From contig NZ_CP136562.1 of the NCBI RefSeq assembly GCF_018215265.2, positions 3,038,001 to 3,102,000 of the forward strand: a stretch of DNA of 64,000 nucleotides. Direction: 5' to 3'. Under the pieces are notes generated by a model, which saw nothing but the letters and a program-made list of their open reading frames with translations, ran no database searches and was not told the origin of the DNA. Below are positions 16,851 to 25,422 of the stretch, piece after piece. This DNA is from Paenarthrobacter sp. GOM3. Lineage in GTDB: Bacteria > Actinomycetota > Actinomycetes > Actinomycetales > Micrococcaceae. A program made the position numbers and the translations under genes. How positions within the stretch are numbered: the first letter of the stretch is position 1; every line of letters starts with the position of its first letter.

Positions 16851-17882
16851 ATGACCAATCTTGATACGTCCCCAGCGCAGGAAGTTTGCCCTGCTGCACC
16901 GGAGGGGCAAGGTCCATGCGTCCAGCTGTGGCCTGAACGGGAAGTTCCCCTGGGTGGGGTCCGCGCCATGAACGTCATGCGCACCCTGCCGCAGCGCGGG
17001 CTGCCAACAGTGGGAGCCTGGTGCTTCCTGGACAGCTTCGGGCCCGATCGGGTAGCCATGAGCGTCCTTCCCCACCCGCACTGCGGACTCCAAACGGTCA
17101 CTTGGCCACTGGAAGGTGCCGTTCGGCACCGCGACAGTGTCGGCAGCGATGTGGTGGTGCGGCCGGGCGAGCTGAATATCATGACGGCGGGCCACGGTAT
17201 TTCGCACTCGGAATTTTCCGTCCTTCCCGCAACCACCGAGTCAGGCTCCAGCCCCCTGGTGGCTGAGATCCCCGTCTCCCGCGGGCTTCAACTGTGGGTT
17301 GCCCTGCCTGAAGAGCACCGCCACCGGGCCCCGTCCTTCGAGCAGGTCCGCGATCTTCCGGTAGCTACCGGACTGGGCTATACCGCGACGGTCATGGTGG
17401 GCGAGTTCGCCGGACAGCGCTCCCCGGCCACCATGTTTAGTCCCATTGTTGGTGCCGACATCGTGGGCACGGGACGCCTTGAGCTGCCGCTCCGCCCGGA
17501 CTTTGAACACGCAGTGCTGGTATTGGATGGCGGCGTTGCCATCGACGGACAAGACATCGAAGCCGGCCCGTTGGCCTACCTCGGTGCCGGGAGGAGCAAC
17601 CTTGCCGTGGAAGCCCAGCCCGACACCCGCTTCATGCTTCTTGGCGGCGAACCGTTCGGCGAAGACCTGCTGATGTGGTGGAACTTCGTAGGACGGACGC
17701 ATGAAGAAGTGGAAAAGGCCCGCGAGGAATGGGAGGCCGAAGGACTGCTCGACGACGATGCTGCCGCCACCTCGCGCTTCGGCTTCGTCCACGGCCACGG
17801 ACCCGATGCCGGCCCCGAAGCCGGACGAATCCCGGCTCCCCCTCTTCCGGGAGTCAAGCTCCGGCCACGCACGCGTTCTTGA
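16851..17882 (+). CDS. Pirin family bicupin protein
   Basis: Pirins are metal-binding bicupins; some oxidise quercetin and others act as redox sensors. The N-terminal cupin holds the predicted iron ligands H75 and H77 (LPHPHCGLQ) and H119 and E121 (AGHGISHSE). The second cupin runs from about 190 to 275, including VLVLDGGVAIDGQDIEAGPLAYLG. At 343 aa it is slightly long owing to a C-terminal tail (EAGRIPAPPLPGVKLRPRTR). It is cytoplasmic with no signal sequence. It is divergent from the beta-galactosidase with 50 bases between the starts. Its substrate is unknown. Confidence 0.9.
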   Translation: MTNLDTSPAQEVCPAAPEGQGPCVQLWPEREVPLGGVRAMNVMRTLPQRGLPTVGAWCFLDSFGPDRVAMSVLPHPHCGLQTVTWPLEGAVRHRDSVGSDVVVRPGELNIMTAGHGISHSEFSVLPATTESGSSPLVAEIPVSRGLQLWVALPEEHRHRAPSFEQVRDLPVATGLGYTATVMVGEFAGQRSPATMFSPIVGADIVGTGRLELPLRPDFEHAVLVLDGGVAIDGQDIEAGPLAYLGAGRSNLAVEAQPDTRFMLLGGEPFGEDLLMWWNFVGRTHEEVEKAREEWEAEGLLDDDAAATSRFGFVHGHGPDAGPEAGRIPAPPLPGVKLRPRTRS

Positions 17883-17935
17883 ACAGCTGGTGCCCTTAGC
17901 GGCCTTCTTAGGACATCAGCTGTACGAACCCTGCT

Positions 17936-18871
17936 CTAGCCGCGTTGCTCTGCCACGAGCCGGGGAACCCCGAACACCGGGTCCTGCTGGAGGATCCGCA
18001 CATCCACGATGCCGGCCTCAGCCAACCTGGCTTTGAAGGCTTCCTGGAGCCTTGGCACGTTCATGCCCAGTCCACTGCCCAGGATCACCGGGCCGTCCAA
18101 GCCGAGTTGTCGAATGGCCTGTTCGGCGAGGTCGGCGAGGTCGGCACCTGCCTGCTGCACGAGTGCCAGGCTCACGCCGTCACCGGCGTCGGCTGCTTCG
18201 ACCACCAGGCGGGCCTGCTGCGCCCAGAAACGGCGGCCCGTGTCCGGTGAATGGAACAGGGCAATCAGCTTGCCGGGTTCCTCCACGCCACATGACTCCA
18301 ACAGGGCACGGCTGAGCTGATCCGGCTCCAAGCCTTGGTTCATCCGCCGGAGGCTGTGGCGTACGGCCTCGCGGCCCAGCCAATATCCGCTGCCTTCGTC
18401 GCCCAAGAGATAGCCCCAGCCACCCGCCCGGGCCTCTTCGCCGGCGTCGTTCCTCCCCCAGGCCGCAGAGCCGGTGCCGGCGATGACGGCCACGCCAGTA
18501 CTCGCCCCACCAGCGGCCAACAGCAGCCGGGAATCGTGGACCACCGTGATCCGGGCTCCGGGTGCGTGCGGGGCAATCAGGTCTGCGAGCGCCTGGGCGT
18601 CCTCGTCGGTATCTATACCGCCCGCGCCAGCGTAAACCTCTTCGATAACGCCTCCGCCGATCCTGCCAAAGAGTTCGGCGAGGTTGGCTGCCGCCTGCTC
18701 GCGGCTGACGTTCTGGACGTTGGCGCTGCCGGCACTCCCGTCCCGTACGGGAGTGCCGTTTTCGAACCGCACGCCGCGGGTTTTCGTCCCACCGATATCG
18801 AGCCCGATGACGGTGCCGCTCAGGACATTCTCACGGGCAGGGGAATGTTGGGCAGAGTCAAGATTGTTCAC
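17936..18871 (-). CDS. BadF/BadG/BcrA/BcrD-type ATPase, N-acetylglucosamine kinase-like
   Basis: This actin/hexokinase-fold kinase has the phosphate-1 motif GLDIGGTKT (about 23-31), the VVHDSRLLLAAGG segment, the adenosine-side motif VIAGTGSAAWGR and the GGWGYLLGDEGSGYWLGREA signature shared with human NAGK. It probably phosphorylates N-acetylglucosamine or a related amino sugar. The 311-aa length fits. A perfect 10-bp inverted repeat lies inside the gene at 18731-18757. It is divergent from the following gene, with only 41 bases between the starts, so their promoters must overlap. Confidence 0.88.
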   Translation of the reverse strand: MNNLDSAQHSPARENVLSGTVIGLDIGGTKTRGVRFENGTPVRDGSAGSANVQNVSREQAAANLAELFGRIGGGVIEEVYAGAGGIDTDEDAQALADLIAPHAPGARITVVHDSRLLLAAGGASTGVAVIAGTGSAAWGRNDAGEEARAGGWGYLLGDEGSGYWLGREAVRHSLRRMNQGLEPDQLSRALLESCGVEEPGKLIALFHSPDTGRRFWAQQARLVVEAADAGDGVSLALVQQAGADLADLAEQAIRQLGLDGPVILGSGLGMNVPRLQEAFKARLAEAGIVDVRILQQDPVFGVPRLVAEQRG

Positions 18872-18912
18872 CGTGAAAGACTAGCTTGGAGCGTCCTGAG
18901 GAGGAACCGCAC

Positions 18913-19956
18913 ATGCCTGGATCCCTGTTTGGCACCCCGTTCATCGCCGCCCCCATGGCTGGCGGAACATCAACCCCGGCGCTGCTGCGGGCTGTCCACG
19001 AGGGCGGGGGCATGGGTTTCCTTGCCGCCGGTTACAAGAGCCCCGAGGCCATGGTTGGAGAGATAGCAGCGACGCGGACCCTCAACATCAGGTTCGGCAT
19101 GAACGTCTTTGTTCCCAACCCACAGCAGCTTCGACCCAGCCCGGAAGCGGTGGCACGTCTCGAGGCGTACCGGCGCGAACTGGAGCCCGAAGCCGCCCGC
19201 TACGGCGTGACCCTGCCTCCGCTGCGCCTGGACGACGACGACGCGTGGCAAGACAAGATCGATGCGCTGCTTGCCGATCCGGTGGAAGTGGTGAGCTTCG
19301 CTTTTGGCCTGCCGGGAAAAGCAGTTGTCCAGGCACTGCAAAAGGCTGGCACTACGGTCGTATCGAGTGTGACCAGCGTTCAGGAGGCCCTCGCCGCCGC
19401 GGCGGAGGGACCGGACGCCATCGCGGTGCAGCATGGGTCCGCTGGTGCCCACACCGCGGCTTTCCTCCCCAGCACCAACGAACCAGCCGACGCAGCAGCA
19501 GCCCGGACGACGGCGGAGCTGGTCGCCCAGGTGCGGGCCGCCGTCGGACTTCCGCTGATCGCGGCGGGCGCGATCATGGACAACGCCGGGCTTCGCGACG
19601 TTCTGGCGGCCGGGGCGGAAGCCGCGCAAGTCGGCACGGCGCTGGTCCGGACAGACGAAAGCGGCGCCCGACAAGCGCATAAGGATGCTTTGGGCGATCC
19701 TGCGTTCACCACAACGGCCTTGACCCGGGCGTTCACGGGACGAACGGCGCGATCGTTGGTCAACGAATTCGTTCGCGATCACGCTGACGCGCCCGAGGGC
19801 TACCCCGCCATTCACCACCTCACGGCACCGGTACGCGCGGCGTCGTCGGCTGCCGGGGACCCGCAACGCCTGAACCTGTGGGCAGGCACCGGCTGGCGGC
19901 AGTCGCGTACAGGTTCGGCATCGGACGTGGTCAGGGAGTTCCTGAACGGGCTCTGA
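18913..19956 (+). CDS. Nitronate monooxygenase (2-nitropropane dioxygenase-like) flavoprotein
   Basis: This FMN-binding TIM-barrel protein of 347 aa oxidises nitronates in characterised members. The N-terminus has TPFIAAPMAGGTSTPALL, the FMN-proximal region VQHGSAGAHTAAF replaces the classic QGxEAGGH motif, and the phosphate-binding loops read LIAAGAIMDNAGLRDVLAAG and AAQVGTALV. I chose ATG 18913 because GAGGAGGAACC stands just upstream; the longer frame from 18886 adds nine residues. The last 26 bases overlap the end of the convergent LysR gene. Substrate range is unproven, and this family is often over-annotated. Confidence 0.85.
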   Translation: MPGSLFGTPFIAAPMAGGTSTPALLRAVHEGGGMGFLAAGYKSPEAMVGEIAATRTLNIRFGMNVFVPNPQQLRPSPEAVARLEAYRRELEPEAARYGVTLPPLRLDDDDAWQDKIDALLADPVEVVSFAFGLPGKAVVQALQKAGTTVVSSVTSVQEALAAAAEGPDAIAVQHGSAGAHTAAFLPSTNEPADAAAARTTAELVAQVRAAVGLPLIAAGAIMDNAGLRDVLAAGAEAAQVGTALVRTDESGARQAHKDALGDPAFTTTALTRAFTGRTARSLVNEFVRDHADAPEGYPAIHHLTAPVRAASSAAGDPQRLNLWAGTGWRQSRTGSASDVVREFLNGL

Positions 19957-20905
19957 CAAGTTCGGCCAGCAAGCCGCCACCCTCGGCGACCACCATTTCG
20001 CGGAAGAGCCGGACGGCGTCGGGTTCAAAGCTCCGGTCCCGCCACGCCAGGCCGATCTGCCTGAATGCCAGCCCGGACTCGATGGCCACCTCAACGAGTC
20101 CAAGTTCAGCTTCCGGAAGGAACTGTCCGGTTCCTGAGCCGGGCCCTGCAGGTGGGAGGATGCTGAAGCCCAGTCCGGCGGAAACCAACCCGCGTGCCGT
20201 GGTGGATTCCTGGACTTCGAACGCGATCCGGGGGCGGAATCCGGCTTCCCGGAACAGCGCCTCACCCAGGGCCCTGAGGCCAACACCGGTGGGCAGGGTT
20301 ACGTAGGGCTCGTGCCGAAGTTCAGAAAGGCGTACACTGGGCTGCTCCGCCAGTGGGTGGCGGTAGTGGAGGACCGCCCTCAACGGTTCACGGTAGAGCG
20401 GCAGGGAACGGATGCCCTTGCCGTCCGGCGCCATGGGTGCGATCAACGCGAAGTCGGTTTCCCCTGCCGCCAGTTCCTGCAGGCAGTCGTCGCGCGGACC
20501 CTGCCTGAGTTCAAAAACGGTATGGGGATGGCGCCCGCGGAAGGCGCTGATGAGCAGTGGCAGGGTGGCTTCACCGAACGTGTGTTGGAACGAGACGCCT
20601 ATGCGCCCCCGCACGACGTCGGACTCGAGCCTTACCCTATCCAGTCCGGCCTGGAAGTCCTCCAAAGCGGCCTCAATGTAGGGCAACAATGTCTTGGCGG
20701 CGGGAGTGAGGCGGATGCCCCGGCCGTCCCGGATCAGCAAATCCATCCCGACAATCGCGCTGGCCCTGGCCACGGCCCGGCTGACCGTGGACTGGGGTAC
20801 CCCAAGCAACTCGGCCGTTTCGGTCATGTGTTCGGTGCGCCCCAGTTGCGCGAGGACAGGCAGGAGCGGGAGAAGCTGGATGAGTTGGTGATGATCGGGC
20901 TCCAT
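19931..20905 (-). CDS. LysR-family transcriptional regulator
   Basis: The 324-aa protein has an N-terminal winged helix-turn-helix (about 20-65: MTETAELLGVPQSTVSRAVARASAIVG) and a two-lobed periplasmic-binding-protein-like effector domain (from about 95: RGRIGVSFQHTFGEATLPLL). It is transcribed away from an MFS transporter gene, the classic LysR arrangement, so it probably activates that transporter in response to a substrate. An inverted repeat TTCATG-N8-CATGAA lies in the shared intergenic region. Its stop overlaps the NMO gene stop by 26 bases tail to tail. Confidence 0.92.
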   Translation of the reverse strand: MEPDHHQLIQLLPLLPVLAQLGRTEHMTETAELLGVPQSTVSRAVARASAIVGMDLLIRDGRGIRLTPAAKTLLPYIEAALEDFQAGLDRVRLESDVVRGRIGVSFQHTFGEATLPLLISAFRGRHPHTVFELRQGPRDDCLQELAAGETDFALIAPMAPDGKGIRSLPLYREPLRAVLHYRHPLAEQPSVRLSELRHEPYVTLPTGVGLRALGEALFREAGFRPRIAFEVQESTTARGLVSAGLGFSILPPAGPGSGTGQFLPEAELGLVEVAIESGLAFRQIGLAWRDRSFEPDAVRLFREMVVAEGGGLLAELVRARSGTP

Positions 20906-20931
20906 GAAGCTCCCTGGCTGGTCGGAAACAA

Positions 20932-20951
20932 TTCATGCTCTATCGCATGAA
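20932..20951. promoter_or_regulatory. Inverted repeat, candidate LysR operator
   Basis: TTCATG (20932-20937) and CATGAA (20946-20951) form a 6-bp inverted repeat with an 8-base spacer, 27 bases upstream of the lysR start. A further ATGCAT/ATCATGAA-like stretch follows at 20965-20981. The position between divergent lysR and MFS genes fits an auto-regulated site. Confidence 0.5.
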
Positions 20952-21006
20952 TCGTATCGAACTTATGCATTGGATCATGAAGAGGGCCCGGGCCTACTGT
21001 TGCCCG

Positions 21007-22236
21007 GTGAGTAAAACGACGGTCATGGGAAACACGCAAACGTGGGACGGGCACGCCAAAGGATCCCCCGGATACCGTCGCGTCCTGGCCGCATTGGCCC
21101 TCGCCGGGGTGGCAACATTCGCCCAGCTGTACTCCACCCAGGCCGTCCTGCCACTCATGGCAAGCGACCTCCACATCACCGCCGCCGAGGCCGCGCTCAG
21201 CATCTCCCTCGCAACCGTGGGACTCGCTGCCACGGTTTTGCCGTGGTCGTTCGTGGCAGACAGGATCGGCCGCGTGCGAGCCATGGCCATCGGCATCGCC
21301 GCAGCCACCCTGCTGGGGTTGATGGTTCCGCTGGCACCGACCCTCCCCCTGCTGCTGGGTCTCCGGACGCTTGAAGGGATGGCCCTGGGCGGTATTCCGG
21401 CCATCGCGATCGCCTACCTGAACGAGGAAGTCACCAAGATCCATACCGCCCTGGCAGCGGGCAGCTATGTTGCGGGAACCACGCTGGGCGGTCTCGCCGG
21501 ACGATTGGTTGCAGGCCCTGTTGGCGAATTGTTGGGCTGGCGGGCCGCCGCACTGGCCGTCTCCCTGCTCGCCACAGTCTCGGCCGTGCTCTTCCTGGTA
21601 CTCGTCCCCAAGCAACGCCGGTTCAGTCCCTCACCGGCCATGGGATTCCGGGGTGCGCTGGGTACCTTGGGCGGACATTCCCGCAATCCCAAACTCCTGG
21701 CGCTCTACTTGCAGGCGTTCCTGCTGATGGGCGGCTTCGTGGCCGTCTACAACTACCTGGGCTTCCGCCTCCATGCTGAACCGTTCGGTCTCCCCGCCAC
21801 AGTGGTGAGCCTCATCTTCCTGGCCTACCTTTCCGGCACCGTCAGTTCACGATGGGCCGCCGGCCTGACCACCAGGTTCGGCAGGCGCAACGTCCTCCTG
21901 GCCGGAATTGCCGTCATGTCCGGAGGCCTCGCCCTTACCCTGGCGGAGAATCTGGCAGCTACGCTGGCCGGGCTCGTTATTTTTACGGGAGGCTTCTTCG
22001 CAGCGCACAGCGTCGGCTCGGGATGGACCGGTGCCATCGCCACCACGGATCGCACCCAGGCAGCATCGTTGTACAACCTCTCCTACTATCTGGGGTCGAG
22101 CATCATCGGCTGGGCTGGCGGCCTCGCCTTCCAGGCCTACGGTTGGCCGGCTTTGGCGTGGAGCGTCATGGCGCTTTCATGCACGACGGCGGTTGTCACC
22201 TTGGCGGTACACCGCCAGCCCAGCCACGCCAGTTGA
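21007..22236 (+). CDS. MFS transporter (YnfM-like drug/metabolite efflux)
   Basis: This major facilitator protein has about 12 hydrophobic helices. The cytoplasmic loop 2-3 motif reads FVADRIGRVRAMAIG, the family signature, and ATFAQLYSTQAVLPLMASDL near helix 1 is like YnfM/arabinose-efflux-type proteins. The longest frame opens at 20935, inside the operator region. I prefer GTG 21007 (MSKTTVMGNTQ); ATG 21025 is another choice. Neither has a strong ribosome-binding site. It is divergent from lysR, so probably its target. It should export an unidentified small molecule. Confidence 0.88.
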   Translation: MSKTTVMGNTQTWDGHAKGSPGYRRVLAALALAGVATFAQLYSTQAVLPLMASDLHITAAEAALSISLATVGLAATVLPWSFVADRIGRVRAMAIGIAAATLLGLMVPLAPTLPLLLGLRTLEGMALGGIPAIAIAYLNEEVTKIHTALAAGSYVAGTTLGGLAGRLVAGPVGELLGWRAAALAVSLLATVSAVLFLVLVPKQRRFSPSPAMGFRGALGTLGGHSRNPKLLALYLQAFLLMGGFVAVYNYLGFRLHAEPFGLPATVVSLIFLAYLSGTVSSRWAAGLTTRFGRRNVLLAGIAVMSGGLALTLAENLAATLAGLVIFTGGFFAAHSVGSGWTGAIATTDRTQAASLYNLSYYLGSSIIGWAGGLAFQAYGWPALAWSVMALSCTTAVVTLAVHRQPSHAS

Positions 22237-22267
22237 TCCCCGCCCGCCTGGACCTACAATCGGAGGC

Positions 22268-22909
22268 ATGACACAGGTCACGAAAACCCGGGAGCTGTCG
22301 TCGCCAGAACGTTTGCAGGCATTTACCGATGCCGTGGTGGCGATTGCGTTGACGTTGCTCATCCTGCCGCTCATGGAAAGCGTGGGGGAACTCGGGGGCC
22401 ATGACGGCACCACCGCGCAATGGTTGGCTGACGAACGCTACGCGTTGCTCGGCTTTGCCCTGAGCTTCGTCCTGATCGCAGTTTTCTGGCGGCACCATCA
22501 CCGGCTTTTCATCCAAGTACGCCAAGTGGACAGCAGCCTGCTCTGGTTGACGGTGCTGTGGATGTTCACTATCGTCTGGATGCCTGTCGCCACTGCCCTG
22601 TCCACGCAGATGCGAGCGGACTGGGCCCAGCCACTGGTCTATATCGGAACGCTGTTCGCGACCAGCCTGATGCTGGTCCTGGCCCGGGTGTATTTGCGCT
22701 CGCACCCGGACCTGCACACCATGGACGACGACGAAGCCCGGGACGGAATCCGCGCCGGAAGCATCGTGTCAGGACTTTTCCTGGCGGCGTTGCTGCTTGC
22801 CTTGGCCATTCCCTCTGCCGGCAACCTGCCCTTGCTGCTGATGCTCCTGTCCGAACCGCTCCAGCGCTTGGCCCGGCGGCGCGGACGGCAGAGGTCCACT
22901 GCCCGATAG
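22268..22909 (+). CDS. TMEM175-family (DUF1211) potassium channel-like membrane protein
   Basis: The 213-aa protein starts at ATG 22268, after CGGAGG. Helix 1 carries RLQAFTDAVVAIALTLLILP (residues 12-31), a variant of the RxxxFSDAVxAIAxTLL hallmark that lines the pore of bacterial and lysosomal TMEM175 K+ channels (here Thr replaces Ser in FSD). Six hydrophobic segments in total are visible; bacterial members act as tetramers of six-helix subunits. A basic tail (RLARRRGRQRS) closes it. It follows the MFS gene by 31 bases and may be co-transcribed. Selectivity has not been shown for this protein. Confidence 0.85.
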   Translation: MTQVTKTRELSSPERLQAFTDAVVAIALTLLILPLMESVGELGGHDGTTAQWLADERYALLGFALSFVLIAVFWRHHHRLFIQVRQVDSSLLWLTVLWMFTIVWMPVATALSTQMRADWAQPLVYIGTLFATSLMLVLARVYLRSHPDLHTMDDDEARDGIRAGSIVSGLFLAALLLALAIPSAGNLPLLLMLLSEPLQRLARRRGRQRSTAR

Positions 22910-22963
22910 TCAGCTGAAGATTTCACCGTCTAGGATGAATGAAAGGCAATTTCAGGAGGATCC

Positions 22964-23470
22964 GTGAGCAACCCCACGAAGAATGTTCGGTCAACCACGG
23001 GCAGCACTGAGCCCTTGGATGCGATCGACGAACGGATCCTGGCGGCTTTGGTGGATGATGCCCGTATCTCGAACAAGCAATTGGCCGAGCTCGTCGGGAT
23101 CGCCCCCTCCACGGCTTTGATGCGGACCCGGGCGCTTTCCGAGCGCGGCATCATCGAAGGCTTCGAGGCGGTCCTGAGTTTGCCAGCCATTGGCCGCTCG
23201 GTCCAGGCCCTTATCGCTGTTCGGCTCCGCGCCCACGACCGCGACCAAATCGACCGTTTCACGGCACGCGTTCCCAAGCTTCCCGCAGTGATCTCCACGT
23301 TCCACACCACAGGCTCGGTGGACTACCTCCTGCATATCGCGGTGGCCAACACCGATGATCTCCGGAATTGGCTCCTGGACAATCTCGCCACCGACCCCGT
23401 GGTGGGTCATACCGAAACAACCATGGTCTTCCAGCACATTCCGGGAAACCGCGGACCACTGCCGGAATAG
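22964..23470 (+). CDS. Lrp/AsnC-family transcriptional regulator
   Basis: The 168-aa regulator has an N-terminal HTH (about 20-65: LDAIDERILAALVDDARISNKQLAELVGIAPSTALMRT) and a RAM/AsnC ligand-binding domain (about 80-150). GTG 22964 follows AGGAGGATCC, a strong ribosome-binding site. It converges on an MFS gene only 10 bases away, and a second Lrp gene lies on that MFS gene's other side. Lrp proteins usually sense amino acids; the ligand is unknown. Confidence 0.93.
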   Translation: MSNPTKNVRSTTGSTEPLDAIDERILAALVDDARISNKQLAELVGIAPSTALMRTRALSERGIIEGFEAVLSLPAIGRSVQALIAVRLRAHDRDQIDRFTARVPKLPAVISTFHTTGSVDYLLHIAVANTDDLRNWLLDNLATDPVVGHTETTMVFQHIPGNRGPLPE

Positions 23471-23479
23471 CCTCGACTG

Positions 23480-24721
23480 TCAGGCTCGCAGGGCGCTCCG
23501 AAGTGAAAAAACCGCCAGGGCCAAGGCAGCCACTCCGCAGAGAATGGTGAAACCCACGACGGCGGCCTGCAGCCCGAGCGACGAGACGGCCAGTCCCAGC
23601 CCAATCACCGGAACGGCGCTCCCCAAGTACGTGATCACGTAGACCGTGCTGATGACCTGTGCATGGCGTGCCGCTTCGACTTTTCCGGCCACCTCGTTGA
23701 AGACTTGGCGGAAAGCAATGCCTTGGCCCGCGCCTGCCGTAATGCTGGCGGCGACAAGAAGCCATGGGCTCGACCACGCGGCCGCCGCTCCCACCAGAAC
23801 CACAGAAACACCCAGGACGGCGAGGGCGACAGGGACCACGAATCGTCCACGGGCCCCCAGCAGTTGGCTCAGGGCCGAAGCACCCAGGGTGACACCCGCC
23901 AGAAGTCCTATCAACGGCCGCGAATCGGCGTGCACCACCGTGGCGAAGTACCCCGGCGCCAGGGACAAGCAAAAACCGAACACCGCAAAGCTCAGGAACC
24001 CGGTGGCTGCTGCCATCCAGAATGCTCCGCGTGCGTCTTTGGAAATGGACGGCTTCCTGGGGGCAAGGACCTTCAATGGCCTGGGGCCTTCCGCCGGTGC
24101 GATGGCCGGCCGGGCTTTGAGCAACCACAGTGGAATGAGTGCCGCCAGCAACACTGCGGAATGAACGTAGTAGGGCGTACGTGTGGGGTCCGGCAGGAGT
24201 GACAACAGGCCACCGATTGCGGGGCCGGCGGCGACGCCACCGGCTGAGGAGAGCAACGTGAACCGCGACGCCCAGTCCGGCCGTTGGGGCAGCAGTTCGC
24301 GGAGGGCTGCGGAGCTCGCACCCGTAGCGAGACCCACGGCCACGCCTTGGAGGGCCCGTCCCATGGACAACGACACCAGGGTGTCGGCGTTTGCGAAGAT
24401 CACGCCGCCTACCAGGCCCACCATCACCGCAAGGACCAACGCGGCCCGGCGGCCGATGTGGTCGGACCAGTGGCCGGCCACCATGAGGACCGCAACCAAG
24501 GCCAGCACATAGCTTGAAAAGGCTATTGTCACGTCAAGCGAGGACATGCCGATCCTGGCCTGAAGCAGCGGGTACAAGGGCGTGGCAAGGTTGGCTCCAA
24601 CCAGCAGCGTGAAGATCACCACCCCCGCGAGGACCAGCCGGGCGGTGGTGGAGGCATCCCATCCCCAGCGTGCAGCGGTGGCCGGACGCATGCGGAGTTC
24701 GCTCAAGACAGTCATTTCCAT
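23480..24721 (-). CDS. MFS transporter, 12 helices
   Basis: This MFS protein of 413 aa has the loop 2-3 signature GHWSDHIGRRAALVLAVMVG and about 12 hydrophobic helices in two halves. I chose ATG 24721 (MEMTVLSELRMRP) because GAAGG precedes it; the longer frame from 24772 starts with GTG and no ribosome-binding site. It is divergent from an Lrp-family gene, with a direct repeat between them, so it is probably an Lrp-controlled exporter. Many actinobacterial Lrp/MFS pairs handle amino acids or amides, but the substrate here is not known. Confidence 0.88.
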   Translation of the reverse strand: MEMTVLSELRMRPATAARWGWDASTTARLVLAGVVIFTLLVGANLATPLYPLLQARIGMSSLDVTIAFSSYVLALVAVLMVAGHWSDHIGRRAALVLAVMVGLVGGVIFANADTLVSLSMGRALQGVAVGLATGASSAALRELLPQRPDWASRFTLLSSAGGVAAGPAIGGLLSLLPDPTRTPYYVHSAVLLAALIPLWLLKARPAIAPAEGPRPLKVLAPRKPSISKDARGAFWMAAATGFLSFAVFGFCLSLAPGYFATVVHADSRPLIGLLAGVTLGASALSQLLGARGRFVVPVALAVLGVSVVLVGAAAAWSSPWLLVAASITAGAGQGIAFRQVFNEVAGKVEAARHAQVISTVYVITYLGSAVPVIGLGLAVSSLGLQAAVVGFTILCGVAALALAVFSLRSALRA

Positions 24722-24787
24722 GCCTTCGGGCTCGGTGGCCGGGCTGGGGAGTCCTTGTGGGAGAACCAGCACGACTGAACAGTGATG

Positions 24788-24805
24788 GCAATAGAATGCA
24801 ATAGA
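24788..24805. promoter_or_regulatory. Direct repeat GCAATAGA x2 between divergent MFS and lrp genes
   Basis: GCAATAGA occurs at 24788-24795 and 24798-24805, a 10-base period equal to one helical turn. It sits 67 bases from the MFS start and 65 from the lrp start. The phase and position suit an Lrp-type multimeric binding site. Confidence 0.5.
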
Positions 24806-24869
24806 GCTGCGCTCAACGAACCAAGCGAGTGCAAGAATTGATCAAAAGACTCAAAGTGTAGCCATCAAA

Positions 24870-25412
24870 GTGAGCCGGAGTGACCATTTGAACAGTCTTG
24901 ACCCCATGGACCTGAAAATCCTGTTGGAACTGATCCGGGACCCCCGCATCCAGATTGCCGAACTGAGCGAAGCCTTGGGGATAGCCCGCAACACTGCCCA
25001 AAGCCGGATCAAGCGTCTTCTGCGCTCCGGAGTCCTACAGGCAGCAGGCCGTGAAGTGGACCTCGAAAAGGTGGGGTACGACGTCGTCGCTTTCGTCACC
25101 ATCGAGGTCACCCACCGTGAACTGGACGGCGTCATTGGGGCGCTGCGCCTGATACCGCAGGTGCTGGAAGTTCACGAGATCTCCGGCCGGGGTGATCTCT
25201 GGTGCCGGGTGGTCGCCACGGACACCCACAACCTCCAGTCCGCCCTGCGTGCAGTCCTGCGCACCAAGGGCGTGATCAGGACCGAAACAGTGTTGGCCCT
25301 GCACACTCATATTCCGTACCGGACGGAGCCACTGATCGGAAGGATGGCAGCGGCCCCAACACGGGGCAAGTCCGAAGGGCAGAGCGCCGGCGCTGCGGCC
25401 CAAGCGGACTAG
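24870..25412 (+). CDS. Lrp/AsnC-family transcriptional regulator (second)
   Basis: The 180-aa regulator has an HTH at about 13-55 (MDLKILLELIRDPRIQIAELSEALGIARNTAQSRIKRL) and an AsnC effector domain with the typical VLEVHEISGRGDLWCRVVA core. GTG 24870 gives MSRSDHLNSLDPMDLK; ATG at 24906 is the alternative start. It has an unusual 20-residue C-terminal tail (AAPTRGKSEGQSAGAAAQAD). It is divergent from the MFS gene, and DUF1761 follows 10 bases downstream in the same direction. Confidence 0.92.
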   Translation: MSRSDHLNSLDPMDLKILLELIRDPRIQIAELSEALGIARNTAQSRIKRLLRSGVLQAAGREVDLEKVGYDVVAFVTIEVTHRELDGVIGALRLIPQVLEVHEISGRGDLWCRVVATDTHNLQSALRAVLRTKGVIRTETVLALHTHIPYRTEPLIGRMAAAPTRGKSEGQSAGAAAQAD

Positions 25413-25422
25413 GATTTCTTGC

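Noticed and set aside
17883..17923. Inverted repeat ACAGCTG/CAGCTGT between the pirin and NAGK-like genes as a terminator
   Set aside because: The stem is only 7 bp with a 27-base loop and no extension; too weak to list.
18970..20286. 438-codon minus-strand frame opposite the nitronate monooxygenase gene
   Set aside because: It overlaps both the NMO and lysR coding regions with no domain of its own.
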